64,000 nucleotides of DNA, from positions 1 to 64,000 of the forward strand of contig NZ_CABVPX010000009.1 of NCBI RefSeq assembly GCF_902499125.1. Reading direction: 5' to 3'. The notes below the pieces were generated by a model that was not told where the DNA came from, ran no database searches, and saw only the letters and a list, made by a program, of their open reading frames with translations. Shown one piece after another: positions 1 to 8,178 of this stretch. Within the stretch, counting starts at the first letter, position 1. Every line of letters begins with the position of its first letter. This DNA is from Burkholderia arboris. Lineage in GTDB: Bacteria > Pseudomonadota > Gammaproteobacteria > Burkholderiales > Burkholderiaceae. The position numbers and the translations under genes are program-made.

Positions 1-1737
1 TACGACATCCAGATCATCGGCTTCGCGAAGCAGATCGGCGATATCGCCGACGGCGCGACGGCCGTGCTCGGCTTCTGTGCGGTCGCGCTGCTGCTGACCA
101 CGCTCGCGGTGTACTGGTACTGCCATTCGGTGCGCTTCACGGTGCTGCTGATCGCGTGCTCGCTGACGTCGCTCGTGTGGCAGTTCGGCACGCTGAAGCT
201 GCTCGGCTTCGGGCTCGATCCGCTGGCGGTGCTGGTGCCGTTCCTCGTGTTCGCGATCGGCGTGTCGCACGGCGTGCAGCAGGTGAACTTCATCGTGCGC
301 GAGATCGCGCACGGGCAGAGTTCGTTCGATGCGGCGCGCCACAGCTTCAGCGGCCTGCTGATTCCGGGTGTGCTCGCGCTCATTACCGCGTTCGTATCGT
401 TCATCACGCTGCTGCTGATCCCGATCCCGATGGTGCGCGAGCTGGCGATCACCGCATCGCTCGGCGTCGCGTACAAGATCGTCACGAACCTGATCCTGCT
501 GCCGGTCGCGGCGTCCTGCTTCAACTTCACGAAAGCCTACGCGGACAACTCGCTGAAGCGCGCGCAGCAGCGTGCGAAGCCGCTGCGCGTGCTGGCCCGC
601 GTGGCCGAGCCGAAGTACGCGGGCGTCACGGTCGCGCTGACGGTGGCGATCTTCGCGCTCGCCGCTTGGCAAAGCCGCGACCGCGTGATCGGCACGCTGC
701 AGCCGGGCGCGCCGGAATTGCGTGCGGATGCGCGTTTCAACCGTGACGCGACGTCGATCGCCGGCAACTACGACATGGGGCTCGACTGGCTGACGGTTGC
801 AATCGAGTCGAACGGCAAGGCTTGCGACAACGCAGCGGCCGGCCTGTACGAAGACGACTTCTCGGCCGCAATGCGCACCGAACCGGGCGTCGTATCGGTG
901 CAGTCGTACTCGTCGATGCTGCGCGCGTACAACCAGGGCTACAACGAGGATTTCCCGAAGATGAAGGTCGTGCCGATCGATGCCGAGAACTACGGCGCGG
1001 TGTCGGTCGACGTCGGGCGCGCGAAGGGGTTCATGAAGGCCGATTGCAGCATGACGGCCGTTCACCTGTTCCTGACCGATCACAAGGCGACGACGATCAA
1101 CCGGATTCTCGACGACGTGAAGCAATACCGCGCGTCGCATCCGTTCCCGGGCATGACGGTGCGGCTGGCCGCGGGCAACGCAGGCGTGCTCGCTGCGACC
1201 AACGACGAAGTCGAGAAGAGCGAACTGCCGATGATGCTCTACGTGTACGCGGCGATCCTGATCCTCGTGTTCCTCGCATACCGCGACTGGCGCGCGATGC
1301 TCGCGTGCTGCGTGCCGCTGTCGGTCGCGACCTTCATCGGCTACTGGTTCATGAAGGCGCTGCAGATCGGGCTGACGGTTGCGACGTTGCCGGTGATGGT
1401 GCTGGCCGTGGGTATCGGCGTCGACTACGCGTTCTACATCTACAACCGGCTGCAGGTGCATCTGGCGGGCGGGCAGGACATCGTGAAGGCCGTGCAGCAC
1501 GCGATGCTCGAAGTGGGCGTGGCGACGATTTTCACCGCGATCACGCTGGCGATCGGTGTCGCGACATGGAGCTTCTCGGCGCTCAAGTTCCAGGCCGACA
1601 TGGGCAAGCTGCTCGCGTTCATGTTCGTGGTGAACCTCGTGATGGCGATGACGGCGTTGCCTGCGCTCGCGTCGCTGCTGGAACGCGGGTTCCCGCGCCG
1701 CAAGCCGGCCCGCGCGCCGGGCCTGTTCAGCCACTGA
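1..1737 (+). CDS. MMPL/RND-family exporter, 5' end outside the window
   Basis: Inner-membrane transporter of the MMPL/RND superfamily; the open frame runs from base 1, so the N-terminus lies upstream. The 578 visible residues begin in a cluster of membrane helices (roughly residues 20-170: VALLLTTLAVYW, AVLVPFLVFAIGVSHGVQQ), then a periplasmic domain (about 180-400), then a second helix bundle (about 400-560: LPMMLYVYAAILILVF, VMVLAVGIGVDYAFYIYNRL). GxxxDY in the second bundle is the usual RND proton-relay region. It is followed by a small secreted protein and a YCF48-like protein; such exporter/YCF48 pairs usually sit with outer-membrane DUF1302/DUF1329 genes, expected just upstream but not visible. 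The cargo is unknown, probably a hydrophobic molecule. Confidence 0.9.
   Translation, partial: YDIQIIGFAKQIGDIADGATAVLGFCAVALLLTTLAVYWYCHSVRFTVLLIACSLTSLVWQFGTLKLLGFGLDPLAVLVPFLVFAIGVSHGVQQVNFIVREIAHGQSSFDAARHSFSGLLIPGVLALITAFVSFITLLLIPIPMVRELAITASLGVAYKIVTNLILLPVAASCFNFTKAYADNSLKRAQQRAKPLRVLARVAEPKYAGVTVALTVAIFALAAWQSRDRVIGTLQPGAPELRADARFNRDATSIAGNYDMGLDWLTVAIESNGKACDNAAAGLYEDDFSAAMRTEPGVVSVQSYSSMLRAYNQGYNEDFPKMKVVPIDAENYGAVSVDVGRAKGFMKADCSMTAVHLFLTDHKATTINRILDDVKQYRASHPFPGMTVRLAAGNAGVLAATNDEVEKSELPMMLYVYAAILILVFLAYRDWRAMLACCVPLSVATFIGYWFMKALQIGLTVATLPVMVLAVGIGVDYAFYIYNRLQVHLAGGQDIVKAVQHAMLEVGVATIFTAITLAIGVATWSFSALKFQADMGKLLAFMFVVNLVMAMTALPALASLLERGFPRRKPARAPGLFSH
1723..1737 (+). repeat. 15-bp direct repeat, copy 1 (second copy 2039-2053)
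   Basis: CTGTTCAGCCACTGA ends the exporter gene and is repeated exactly at the end of the next small gene. Each copy is followed 31 bp later by an ATG (1769 and 2085), so the offset is 316 bp in both cases. This suggests an old tandem duplication. Confidence 0.6.
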
Positions 1738-1768
1738 AGCTGACGAACATCCTGACGGAGATTCAGTC

Positions 1769-2053
1769 ATGGTCAAGACCCTAGTTGTTTGCGGCGCGCT
1801 TTGCCTTTCGGCGGCCGCCTTCGAACGCTTCCATGAAGCGGTTGCTGTCCGGCCCGCGCCGGCGCATGCGTTCGCGACCGACGCGACGCGCGTCGCTGTG
1901 CGCCACGCGACGTTCGATGCACCGGGTGTCGCTCCGTCGTCGAACGACGACAACGCCGCACGGCAGGCCGCGGTCGCCCAGACGGCGAACAAGCCGCCGG
2001 TCGTTGCGCTCGGCGTGGCGAATTCCGGCTGGTCGGCGCTGTTCAGCCACTGA
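1769..2053 (+). CDS. Small exported protein, possible duplication remnant
   Basis: 94-residue ORF with a GGAG-type ribosome site about 8 bases before ATG and a signal-like N-terminus (MVKTLVVCGALCLSAAAF). The rest is low-complexity, Ala-, Val- and Pro-rich, with no domain I recognise. The first 18 residues resemble the signal peptide of the downstream YCF48 protein (MIKTLVACTALCAAAAAF), and the last residues (ALFSH) resemble the end of the upstream exporter (GLFSH). The gene may therefore be a hybrid left by a 316-bp tandem duplication rather than an independent protein. It could still be translated, since start, frame and stop are intact. Confidence 0.45.
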   Translation: MVKTLVVCGALCLSAAAFERFHEAVAVRPAPAHAFATDATRVAVRHATFDAPGVAPSSNDDNAARQAAVAQTANKPPVVALGVANSGWSALFSH

Positions 2054-2084
2054 TGCCCGCGCATACCACTACAGAGGTCAATCG

Positions 2085-3053
2085 ATGATCAAGACGCTCG
2101 TTGCCTGTACCGCGCTCTGCGCTGCCGCGGCGGCCTTCGCGCAACCGCCGGACGGAACGGTTGCGGCCTGGGCCGCGAAGCCCGCACACGCATGGACCGC
2201 GCCGACGCACATGATGCTGATGGACGCCACCCGAGCCGGCTCGCGGATCGTCGCGGTCGGCGAGCACGGCATCGTGCTGCTGTCCGACGACGAAGGCAAG
2301 ACCTGGCGGCAGGCGCGGCGCGTGCCGGTGTCGGCGACGCTGTCGGCCGTGTCGTTCGCGGACGCGAAGCACGGCTGGGCCGTCGGCCAGTGGGGCGCAA
2401 TTCTCGCGACCGACGACGGCGGCGATACATGGGTCACGCAGCGGCTCGATACGTCGGTCGACCAGCCGCTGTTCTCGGTGCTGTTCACGAATGCGCAGGA
2501 CGGCATTGCGGTCGGCCTGTGGTCGCTGATGCTGCAGACGCACGACGGCGGCAAGACGTGGGCGCGTACGACGCTGCCGAAGCCGCCGGGCGGCGGCAAG
2601 GCCGACCGCAATCTCTATCACGTGTTCGCAGACCCTACGCACGCGCTCTACATCGTGTCCGAACAGGGGATGGTGCTCAAGTCGGCCGACGGGGGCGCGA
2701 ACTGGACCTATCTGCCGACGGGCGGCAAGGGCACGTTGTGGTCGGGCGTCGCAATGCCCGATGGCCGGATCGTGGTCGGCGGGCTGCTCGGCAGCCTGTT
2801 CGAAAGCCGCGACGGCGGCACGACGTGGGCCGCGCTGAACACCGGCACGCGCAGCTCGATCACCGATCTCGTCGCCACCGGCGGCGGGCTGGTCGGCGTC
2901 GGCCTCGATGGGCTGACGTTCGCGCAGCGCGTGGCGGGCGGCCCGCTCGGCGTCGCGCAGCGCGCGGATCGCGCGACGCTCACCGCTGCGCTGATCGATG
3001 CGCGCGGCAAGCCCGTGTTGTTTTCGCAGGACGGCGTGCTGGCTGCGCCGTGA
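2085..3053 (+). CDS. YCF48-like/BNR-repeat beta-propeller protein, exported
   Basis: 322 residues with a cleavable signal peptide (residues 1-20, MIKTLVACTALCAAAAAFAQ), hence periplasmic or outer-membrane facing. At least five Asp-box repeats of the form S/T-x-D-G-G-x-T-W can be read: DDEGKTW, DDGGDTW, HDGGKTW, ADGGANW and RDGGTTW, spaced about 45-50 residues apart as blades of a propeller. This is the YCF48/photosystem-assembly-like family that in proteobacteria travels with MMPL exporters; its exact role there is not established. A longer open frame extends upstream to 1785, but its extra N-terminus is Arg-rich noise, and ATG 2085 with AGAGG upstream is the better start. Confidence 0.85.
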   Translation: MIKTLVACTALCAAAAAFAQPPDGTVAAWAAKPAHAWTAPTHMMLMDATRAGSRIVAVGEHGIVLLSDDEGKTWRQARRVPVSATLSAVSFADAKHGWAVGQWGAILATDDGGDTWVTQRLDTSVDQPLFSVLFTNAQDGIAVGLWSLMLQTHDGGKTWARTTLPKPPGGGKADRNLYHVFADPTHALYIVSEQGMVLKSADGGANWTYLPTGGKGTLWSGVAMPDGRIVVGGLLGSLFESRDGGTTWAALNTGTRSSITDLVATGGGLVGVGLDGLTFAQRVAGGPLGVAQRADRATLTAALIDARGKPVLFSQDGVLAAP

Positions 3054-3094
3054 GTTGAATCCGCAATAAGGCAAGGAATGTTGGAGTACGCAAA

Positions 3095-4573
3095 ATGAAG
3101 AGCAAGTACAAGCCGGACATGCCGGCCCGGCGGCGGATGTTGCGCGTCGCGGCGGCAGGTGCCGCATCGCTCGCGGCCGGCGAGGTGTCGTTCGCCGAAG
3201 GCGCGGCGCCGGCCGCCACCGGTCACGGCGTGTTCGATGTCGTCATCATCGGCGCCGGGCTGGCGGGGCTCACCGCCGCGCGTGACCTGAAGCGCGCCGG
3301 GTGCGAATCGTTCGTCGTGCTGGAGGCGCGCGATCGTGTCGGCGGACGGACGCTCAATCACGACCTCGGGCATGGCGTGGTGTCAGAAGCCGGCGGCCAG
3401 TGGATCGGCCCGGGCCAGACGGCGATCGCCGATCTCGCCCGCGAGCTCGGAGTCGATACGTTCCCGACTTTTTACGCAGGCAAGACGGTCGTGCTGGCCG
3501 GCGATGCACGTGTCGCCCAGGATTTCCACGGCGGCACGGGTGGCGACGACGCAATCGGCGCGAAGCTCGGCGCGCTCGCACGTGACGTGCCGTCCCGCGA
3601 ACCGTGGACCGCGCAGCACGCGGCGGAGCTCGACAAGCTGACCTACGGCGACTGGCTGCTCAAGCAGGGCGTGACCTACGAGGACGGCTATTTCCTCGGC
3701 CTCGCCGCGAAGCTGTCGCTCGGCGGCGCACCGGCACAGCTCGGGCTGCTGCACTACCTGTCGATGATCAACAGCGCCGACTGCGACTACGCGAAGCTCG
3801 AGTCGATCAAGGGCGGCGCACAGGAGACGCGCTTCGTCGGCGGCTCGCAGGTGTTGAGCATCAGGATGGCAAGCGAACTCGGCGCGAAGCTGCAGCTGTC
3901 CTGCCCGGTGCGCAAGATCTCGGGCTGGGATCGCGACGTGGTCGACGTGCAGACCGACCGCGGCGTGCTTCGCGCGCGGCGCGTGATCGTTGCGCTCAAT
4001 CCGGCGCTGTGCCAGCAGATCGCGTTCGATCCACCGCTGCCGGACGGCCGTGCGCAACTGCAGCGCAACTGGCCGGCGAACGCACCGATGCGCAAGACGG
4101 TACACGTGTACGACCGGCCGTTCTGGCGCGATGACGGCTGCAACGGGCAGATCTTCGAGGTCGGCGGCCCGGTCTTCATGGCGTACGACAACTCGCCGCC
4201 GGACGGCTCGGTCGGCGTGCTCGCCGCGTTCGTCGCGCCGGGCGCGCTGCCGGCCGAGCCGAAGGCCGCCGAACAGACGCTGTCGGCCATCTTCGCGCGT
4301 GCGTTCGGCGACAAGGCGCTCCACCCGACGCAATTCCACGATTACGACTGGGGCCGTGCCGATCCGTGGACGCTGCAGTGCATTCACCCGTTGCCGCCCG
4401 GCTTCTGGACGAAATGGGGCAAATACCTGCGCCCGGAGGCCGGCCGGCTGATCTGGTCGGGTACCGAAACGGCCGACCTGTGGCCAGGCTCGATGGACGG
4501 CGCGGTGCGCGCCGGGCACCGCGCAGCATTGCAGGCGCTCGGCAAGCTGGCCGGCCGCGGCGGGGAGGCGTGA
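3095..4573 (+). CDS. Flavin-containing amine oxidase, probably Tat-exported
   Basis: 492 residues. After an N-terminal stretch with consecutive arginines and a hydrophobic run (PARRRMLRVAAAGAASLAAG), suggestive of a Tat signal, comes a Rossmann FAD site (VVIIGAGLAGLTAARDL, about residues 49-65) and the second FAD motif EARDRVGGRT typical of the monoamine-oxidase family. The C-terminal FAD motif GTETADLWPGSMDGAV is present near residue 455. It oxidatively deaminates an amine or amino acid; the substrate cannot be told from sequence. Its stop codon overlaps the start of a dihaem cytochrome c gene, suggesting translational coupling and electron transfer to cytochrome c rather than to oxygen, as known for nicotine oxidoreductase. 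Export of both proteins to the periplasm would fit. Confidence 0.88.
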   Translation: MKSKYKPDMPARRRMLRVAAAGAASLAAGEVSFAEGAAPAATGHGVFDVVIIGAGLAGLTAARDLKRAGCESFVVLEARDRVGGRTLNHDLGHGVVSEAGGQWIGPGQTAIADLARELGVDTFPTFYAGKTVVLAGDARVAQDFHGGTGGDDAIGAKLGALARDVPSREPWTAQHAAELDKLTYGDWLLKQGVTYEDGYFLGLAAKLSLGGAPAQLGLLHYLSMINSADCDYAKLESIKGGAQETRFVGGSQVLSIRMASELGAKLQLSCPVRKISGWDRDVVDVQTDRGVLRARRVIVALNPALCQQIAFDPPLPDGRAQLQRNWPANAPMRKTVHVYDRPFWRDDGCNGQIFEVGGPVFMAYDNSPPDGSVGVLAAFVAPGALPAEPKAAEQTLSAIFARAFGDKALHPTQFHDYDWGRADPWTLQCIHPLPPGFWTKWGKYLRPEAGRLIWSGTETADLWPGSMDGAVRAGHRAALQALGKLAGRGGEA

Positions 4574-5253
4574 TGAAACGAACCCTGATGATCGGCGCCG
4601 TGCTGGCGCTGGCGGGCATGGCGGCGGCAGGCGTGTCGTACGGGCCCGATCTCGTCGACGGCCTGCGTTACCAGAAGGCGATGGCCGCGATCGGCGAAGC
4701 CGACCGGGCCAACGGCGGCGCATGGCCGCAGCCGCAGGAGACGTGCTTCTTCTGCCACGGCGTGCATGGCCAGTCGCAGCACGCGTGGTATCCGTCGCTG
4801 TCCGGCCAGCCGGCCACGTACATCGCCGCACAACTGCGCGCGTTCGCGACCGACCGGCGCCGCGACGCAACCATGGGGCCGCTCGCGCGCGAACTCGACG
4901 ACGCGAAGATCGACGCGCTGGCCACCTATTTCGCGCGGCAGGCGCCGGCGCGCAACGAGGCCGTGGCGGGCGACGCCGCGCTCGACAGGCGCGGGATGGC
5001 GCTGGTCGACGCGCGAAGCTGCCGCGCGTGCCACGGTGCGGCGTTGACGGGCAAGGATCCGGCGCCGCGCCTCGCGGGCCAGGGGCAGCTTTACCTGGAG
5101 ACGCAGCTGGCCGCGTTCCGCTCGGGCGAGCGACACGATCCGAGCGGCGCGATGAACGGCCTGGCCGCGACGTTGTCGGGCGACGACACGCGTGCGGTCG
5201 CGCACTACCTGGCCGGCCTGTCGCCGGACGGCGCAGGTGGTGCGACCCGATGA
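4573..5253 (+). CDS. Dihaem class I cytochrome c (cytochrome c4-like)
   Basis: 226 residues starting at the ATG that overlaps the TGA of the amine oxidase gene. An N-terminal hydrophobic segment (residues 3-20) acts as signal or anchor. Two haem-binding CXXCH motifs, CFFCH (about residue 58) and CRACH (about residue 153), each head a cytochrome c domain; GPLARELDD and GAMNGLAATLS sit where the methionine axial ligands are expected. The two-domain layout and size match cytochrome c4-type electron carriers. The tight overlap with the flavin amine oxidase suggests that it takes electrons from that enzyme and passes them to a terminal oxidase. It is the last gene of its unit, and a hairpin with a T-rich tail follows at 5268-5296. 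Confidence 0.9.
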   Translation: MKRTLMIGAVLALAGMAAAGVSYGPDLVDGLRYQKAMAAIGEADRANGGAWPQPQETCFFCHGVHGQSQHAWYPSLSGQPATYIAAQLRAFATDRRRDATMGPLARELDDAKIDALATYFARQAPARNEAVAGDAALDRRGMALVDARSCRACHGAALTGKDPAPRLAGQGQLYLETQLAAFRSGERHDPSGAMNGLAATLSGDDTRAVAHYLAGLSPDGAGGATR

Positions 5254-5267
5254 TGCGCGATAGACGT

Positions 5268-5296
5268 CAGGGCCGGGAATACCCTGCCTTTTTCTT
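5268..5296 (+). terminator. Hairpin plus T-rich tail after cytochrome c gene
   Basis: CAGGG (5268-5272) pairs with CCCTG (5282-5286), and a T-rich stretch (CCTTTTTCTTT) follows. The GGGAATACCCTG core is identical to the stronger terminator at 11798-11824. It likely ends the amine oxidase/cytochrome unit and insulates the promoter behind it. Confidence 0.55.
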
Positions 5297-5306
5297 TACC
5301 GTTTAC

Positions 5307-5336
5307 TTTGTCATAGTGACCTAAGATTGGTAATGT
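5307..5336 (+). promoter_or_regulatory. Promoter/operator block A, nearly identical to 11835-11863
   Basis: Begins TTTGTCATAGTGACCTAAG and continues with TTGGTAATGT. It contains the inverted repeat GTCA-TAG-TGAC, followed by TTGGTA. The same sequence with few changes stands before the acyl-CoA dehydrogenase gene at 11937. A shared binding site for the TetR regulator encoded at 11084-11764 is the simplest reading. Confidence 0.65.
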
Positions 5337-5426
5337 GTTCTACAAACGAACACCCCGGATGTGAAGTGGCAGTACCCGACTTTTGACCGAACCGGTTTTC
5401 AACAACTCACGTATCAGGAGACAACC

Positions 5427-6557
5427 ATGGCTAAGCACCCCGTCGTCGTTTATGGCGCAAGCGGTTACACCGGCATGTTGATCATGGACTGGCTGATCGA
5501 CCAGAACATCCCGTTCACGGCGGTCGCGCGCAATGCGGGCCGCACGAAGGAAATGATGGCGCAGCGCGTCGTGCGCCTCGAATCCGCGGAATACGAAATC
5601 ATCGAGGCGGAGCACGACGTCGATGCGCTCGTGAAGGCGTTCAGCGGGGCGAAGGTGGTGTGCAATACCGTCGGGCCGTTCTCGAGCTTCGGGCTTGTCG
5701 GCGTCGAGGCTGCACTGAAGGCCGGCTGCCACCACCTCGATACGACGGGCGAACAGTCGTATATCCGCGACGTGCGCGACCGGTTCGGCGAGCTGTATCG
5801 CCAGGCCGGCCTGCTGGTGTCGTCGTCGAACGCATACATGTACACGTTCGCGGAGATCGCCGCCGAGCTTGCACTCGAAACGCCGGGCATCGATGCGCTG
5901 GAGACGGCGACGCTGACGCGCGGCCCGCGCGGCGCGGCGGGCGTGAGCATCGGCTCGACCGCGACGATCTTCGACGGCGTGCGCCACGAATCCAGCTACC
6001 TGTGGGAGAAGACACTCGTTCCGCATGCGGCGGACGCATCGTTCACCGTCGCGACGCCCGAGCTGATGCAGCCCGTGTTCTGCCTGCCGTGGGGCGGCAC
6101 GTCGCTGCCCGTCTACTTCGAGCGCGATCCGCGCGTGCGCAGCTGCATCTCGTGCGTGGGCTTCTACGACAACAACGTGATGAAGCTGGTGCACCAGTTC
6201 GGGCAGAAGTGGGAAGCCGAATACAAGCACCTGCCGCGCGAACAGCAGGACGCGGTGCTGAAGCAGGTCGTCGCGTCGACCACGCCGGCGATGCCGCCGC
6301 GCGAGCGCACGACGATCCAGCGCAGCGTCGATTTCGCGATCGGCCGCGGCCAGCTCGCGTCGGTGCGCGCGACCGTGCACGGCATCACGCCGTACATCTC
6401 GACGGGCGCGATCCACGCGGCCGGCGTGCTCAAGCTGCTCGACGGCGACGTCGCGCGCGCGGGCTTTGCGTCGGGCTCGAAGGCATTCGGCCATCGCTAC
6501 CTGCTCGGCTTCCTCGAACAGCGCGGGCTCGCGCGCGCGACGGTCACGCAACTGTGA
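5427..6557 (+). CDS. Saccharopine dehydrogenase-like NAD(P)-binding reductase
   Basis: 376 residues. The N-terminus VVVYGASGYTGMLIMDWL (residues 6-23) is the Rossmann GxxGxxG motif of the saccharopine-dehydrogenase NADP-binding domain; VVCNTVGPFSSFG and CHHLDTTGE (about 75-110) are typical of the SCCPDH/trans-acting enoyl reductase branch. Lysine biosynthesis is unlikely here, because the neighbours are acyl-CoA ligase, thiolase and acyl-CoA dehydrogenase genes; an oxidoreductase acting on a lipid-like or acyl substrate is inferred. The start is the ATG after AGGAG at 5416-5420; the longer frame beginning at 5361 lacks a comparable site. It is the first gene of a four-gene unit behind promoter block A. 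Confidence 0.82.
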   Translation: MAKHPVVVYGASGYTGMLIMDWLIDQNIPFTAVARNAGRTKEMMAQRVVRLESAEYEIIEAEHDVDALVKAFSGAKVVCNTVGPFSSFGLVGVEAALKAGCHHLDTTGEQSYIRDVRDRFGELYRQAGLLVSSSNAYMYTFAEIAAELALETPGIDALETATLTRGPRGAAGVSIGSTATIFDGVRHESSYLWEKTLVPHAADASFTVATPELMQPVFCLPWGGTSLPVYFERDPRVRSCISCVGFYDNNVMKLVHQFGQKWEAEYKHLPREQQDAVLKQVVASTTPAMPPRERTTIQRSVDFAIGRGQLASVRATVHGITPYISTGAIHAAGVLKLLDGDVARAGFASGSKAFGHRYLLGFLEQRGLARATVTQL

Positions 6558-6599
6558 CGGCCGCCGCCGCACCGGTACAGACCCAACGGAACTTGTGAC

Positions 6600-8153
6600 A
6601 TGGCCATTATCGATTTCTACGACCGCGGGTGGCGCCTCAATCCCGACGGCGTTGCGTACATCCAGGACGACCGCAGCTACACGTTCCAGGAGATCGGCGA
6701 GCTGTCGTGCCGCATCGCCAACGGGCTGCTCGCCGCCGGCTTCGCGAAGGAGGCGAAGGCGGCGGTGTGGGCGGACAACGACGTGATCGGCTGGAGCTGC
6801 GCGCTCGGCATGTGGCGCGCCGGGCTCGCGTACATCCCGGTGAACGGGCGCAACGCGGTGGCCGAGAACCAGTACGTGCTCGATGCGTTCGACTGCGAAG
6901 TGCTGTTCTTCCACCACGCGTTCGCGGCCACGATCGACGCGTTGCGCCCGAGCCTGCCGAAGATCCGGCTGTGGGTCTGCCTCGACGCCGACCTGCCGTG
7001 GGCGCCGTCGCTGGCCACGTGGAGCGAGCGCCAGCCGGCGACGCTGCCGTCCGTCGATTACGGGATGGACGACGTCGTCGCGCTGTCGGCCACCGGCGGC
7101 ACGACGGGCGCGCCGAAAGGCGTGATGAACACGCACCGCTCGCTGCAGACGTACTTCGCGCAATTCATGATCGCGATGACGTACGGCGACGCGCGTCCGG
7201 TGAATCTCGCCGCGGCGCCGATGACGCACACGGCCGGCATGATGTCGCTGCCGTGTACCGCGCGCGGCGGTACGGTGGTCGTGCTGCCGAAGCCCGACCC
7301 CGCGCTGCTGCTCGGCGCGATCGTGAAGCACCGCGTGACCGAGTTCTTCCTGCCGCCGACCGTGATCTACCGGCTGCTCGACATTCCCGGCATCGACAAG
7401 GTCGATTTCTCGTCGTTGCGTTACTTCCTGTACGGTGCCGCGCCGATGTCGGTCGAGAAGCTCAAGCGCGCGATCGACGTGTTCGGCCCGGTGATGACGG
7501 GCGGCTACGGTCAGACCGAGGCGCCCGCGTCGATCTCGTACCTGACGCCGGCCGAGCATTTCATCGACGGCAAGCTTGCTTCCGACACGCGGCTGGCGTC
7601 GGTCGGCCGCCCGAACCCGCTGGTGCGCGTCGAGATCGTCGGCGAGCGCGGCGACGTGCTGAAGCAGGGCGAGACCGGCGAGATCTGCGTGCGCGGCGAT
7701 CTCGTGATGAAGGGCTACTACCGCGCGCCGGACAAGACGGCCGAGACGATCGTCGACGGCTGGCTGCACACCGGCGACATCGGCCATCTCGATCCCGACG
7801 GCTATCTGCACATCACCGACCGCAAGAAAGACATGATCATCAGTGGCGGCTTCAACGTCTATCCGAGCGAGATCGAGCAGGTGATCTGGGCGCACCCGGC
7901 GGTGCAGGACTGCGCGGTGATCGGCGTGCCCGACGACACATGGGGTGAAGCGGTGAAGGCCGTCGTCGAGCTCAATGCCGGCCAGCAGGTGAGCGCGGAG
8001 GAACTGGTCGCGCTGTGCAAGGAGACGCTCGGCTCGGTGAAGGCGCCGAAGAGCGTGGACTTCGTCGCCGCGCTGCCGCGCAGCACGGCCGGCAAGGTGC
8101 TGAAGAAGGACTTGCGCGAACAGTACTGGCAGGGCCAGCAACGCAGGATCTGA
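6600..8153 (+). CDS. Class I adenylate-forming acyl-CoA synthetase
   Basis: 517 residues of the ANL superfamily. Motifs are in order: P-loop-like SATGGTTGAPKGVMNTH (about 159-175), GGYGQTEAP (about 301), the A8-type hinge region GWLHTGDIGHLDPDGYLHITDRK (in two parts around residues 384-406), SGGFNVYPSEIE, and the C-terminal catalytic lysine in STAGKVLKKDL. It activates a carboxylic acid as acyl-AMP and then acyl-CoA in the cytoplasm. The substrate is unknown. It lies 42 bases after the reductase gene and 25 before the thiolase gene, in one apparent operon, so it likely supplies the CoA ester that the thiolase and dehydrogenase process. Confidence 0.9.
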   Translation: MAIIDFYDRGWRLNPDGVAYIQDDRSYTFQEIGELSCRIANGLLAAGFAKEAKAAVWADNDVIGWSCALGMWRAGLAYIPVNGRNAVAENQYVLDAFDCEVLFFHHAFAATIDALRPSLPKIRLWVCLDADLPWAPSLATWSERQPATLPSVDYGMDDVVALSATGGTTGAPKGVMNTHRSLQTYFAQFMIAMTYGDARPVNLAAAPMTHTAGMMSLPCTARGGTVVVLPKPDPALLLGAIVKHRVTEFFLPPTVIYRLLDIPGIDKVDFSSLRYFLYGAAPMSVEKLKRAIDVFGPVMTGGYGQTEAPASISYLTPAEHFIDGKLASDTRLASVGRPNPLVRVEIVGERGDVLKQGETGEICVRGDLVMKGYYRAPDKTAETIVDGWLHTGDIGHLDPDGYLHITDRKKDMIISGGFNVYPSEIEQVIWAHPAVQDCAVIGVPDDTWGEAVKAVVELNAGQQVSAEELVALCKETLGSVKAPKSVDFVAALPRSTAGKVLKKDLREQYWQGQQRRI

Positions 8154-8178
8154 ACCCGATTCATATGGATTCCATACG

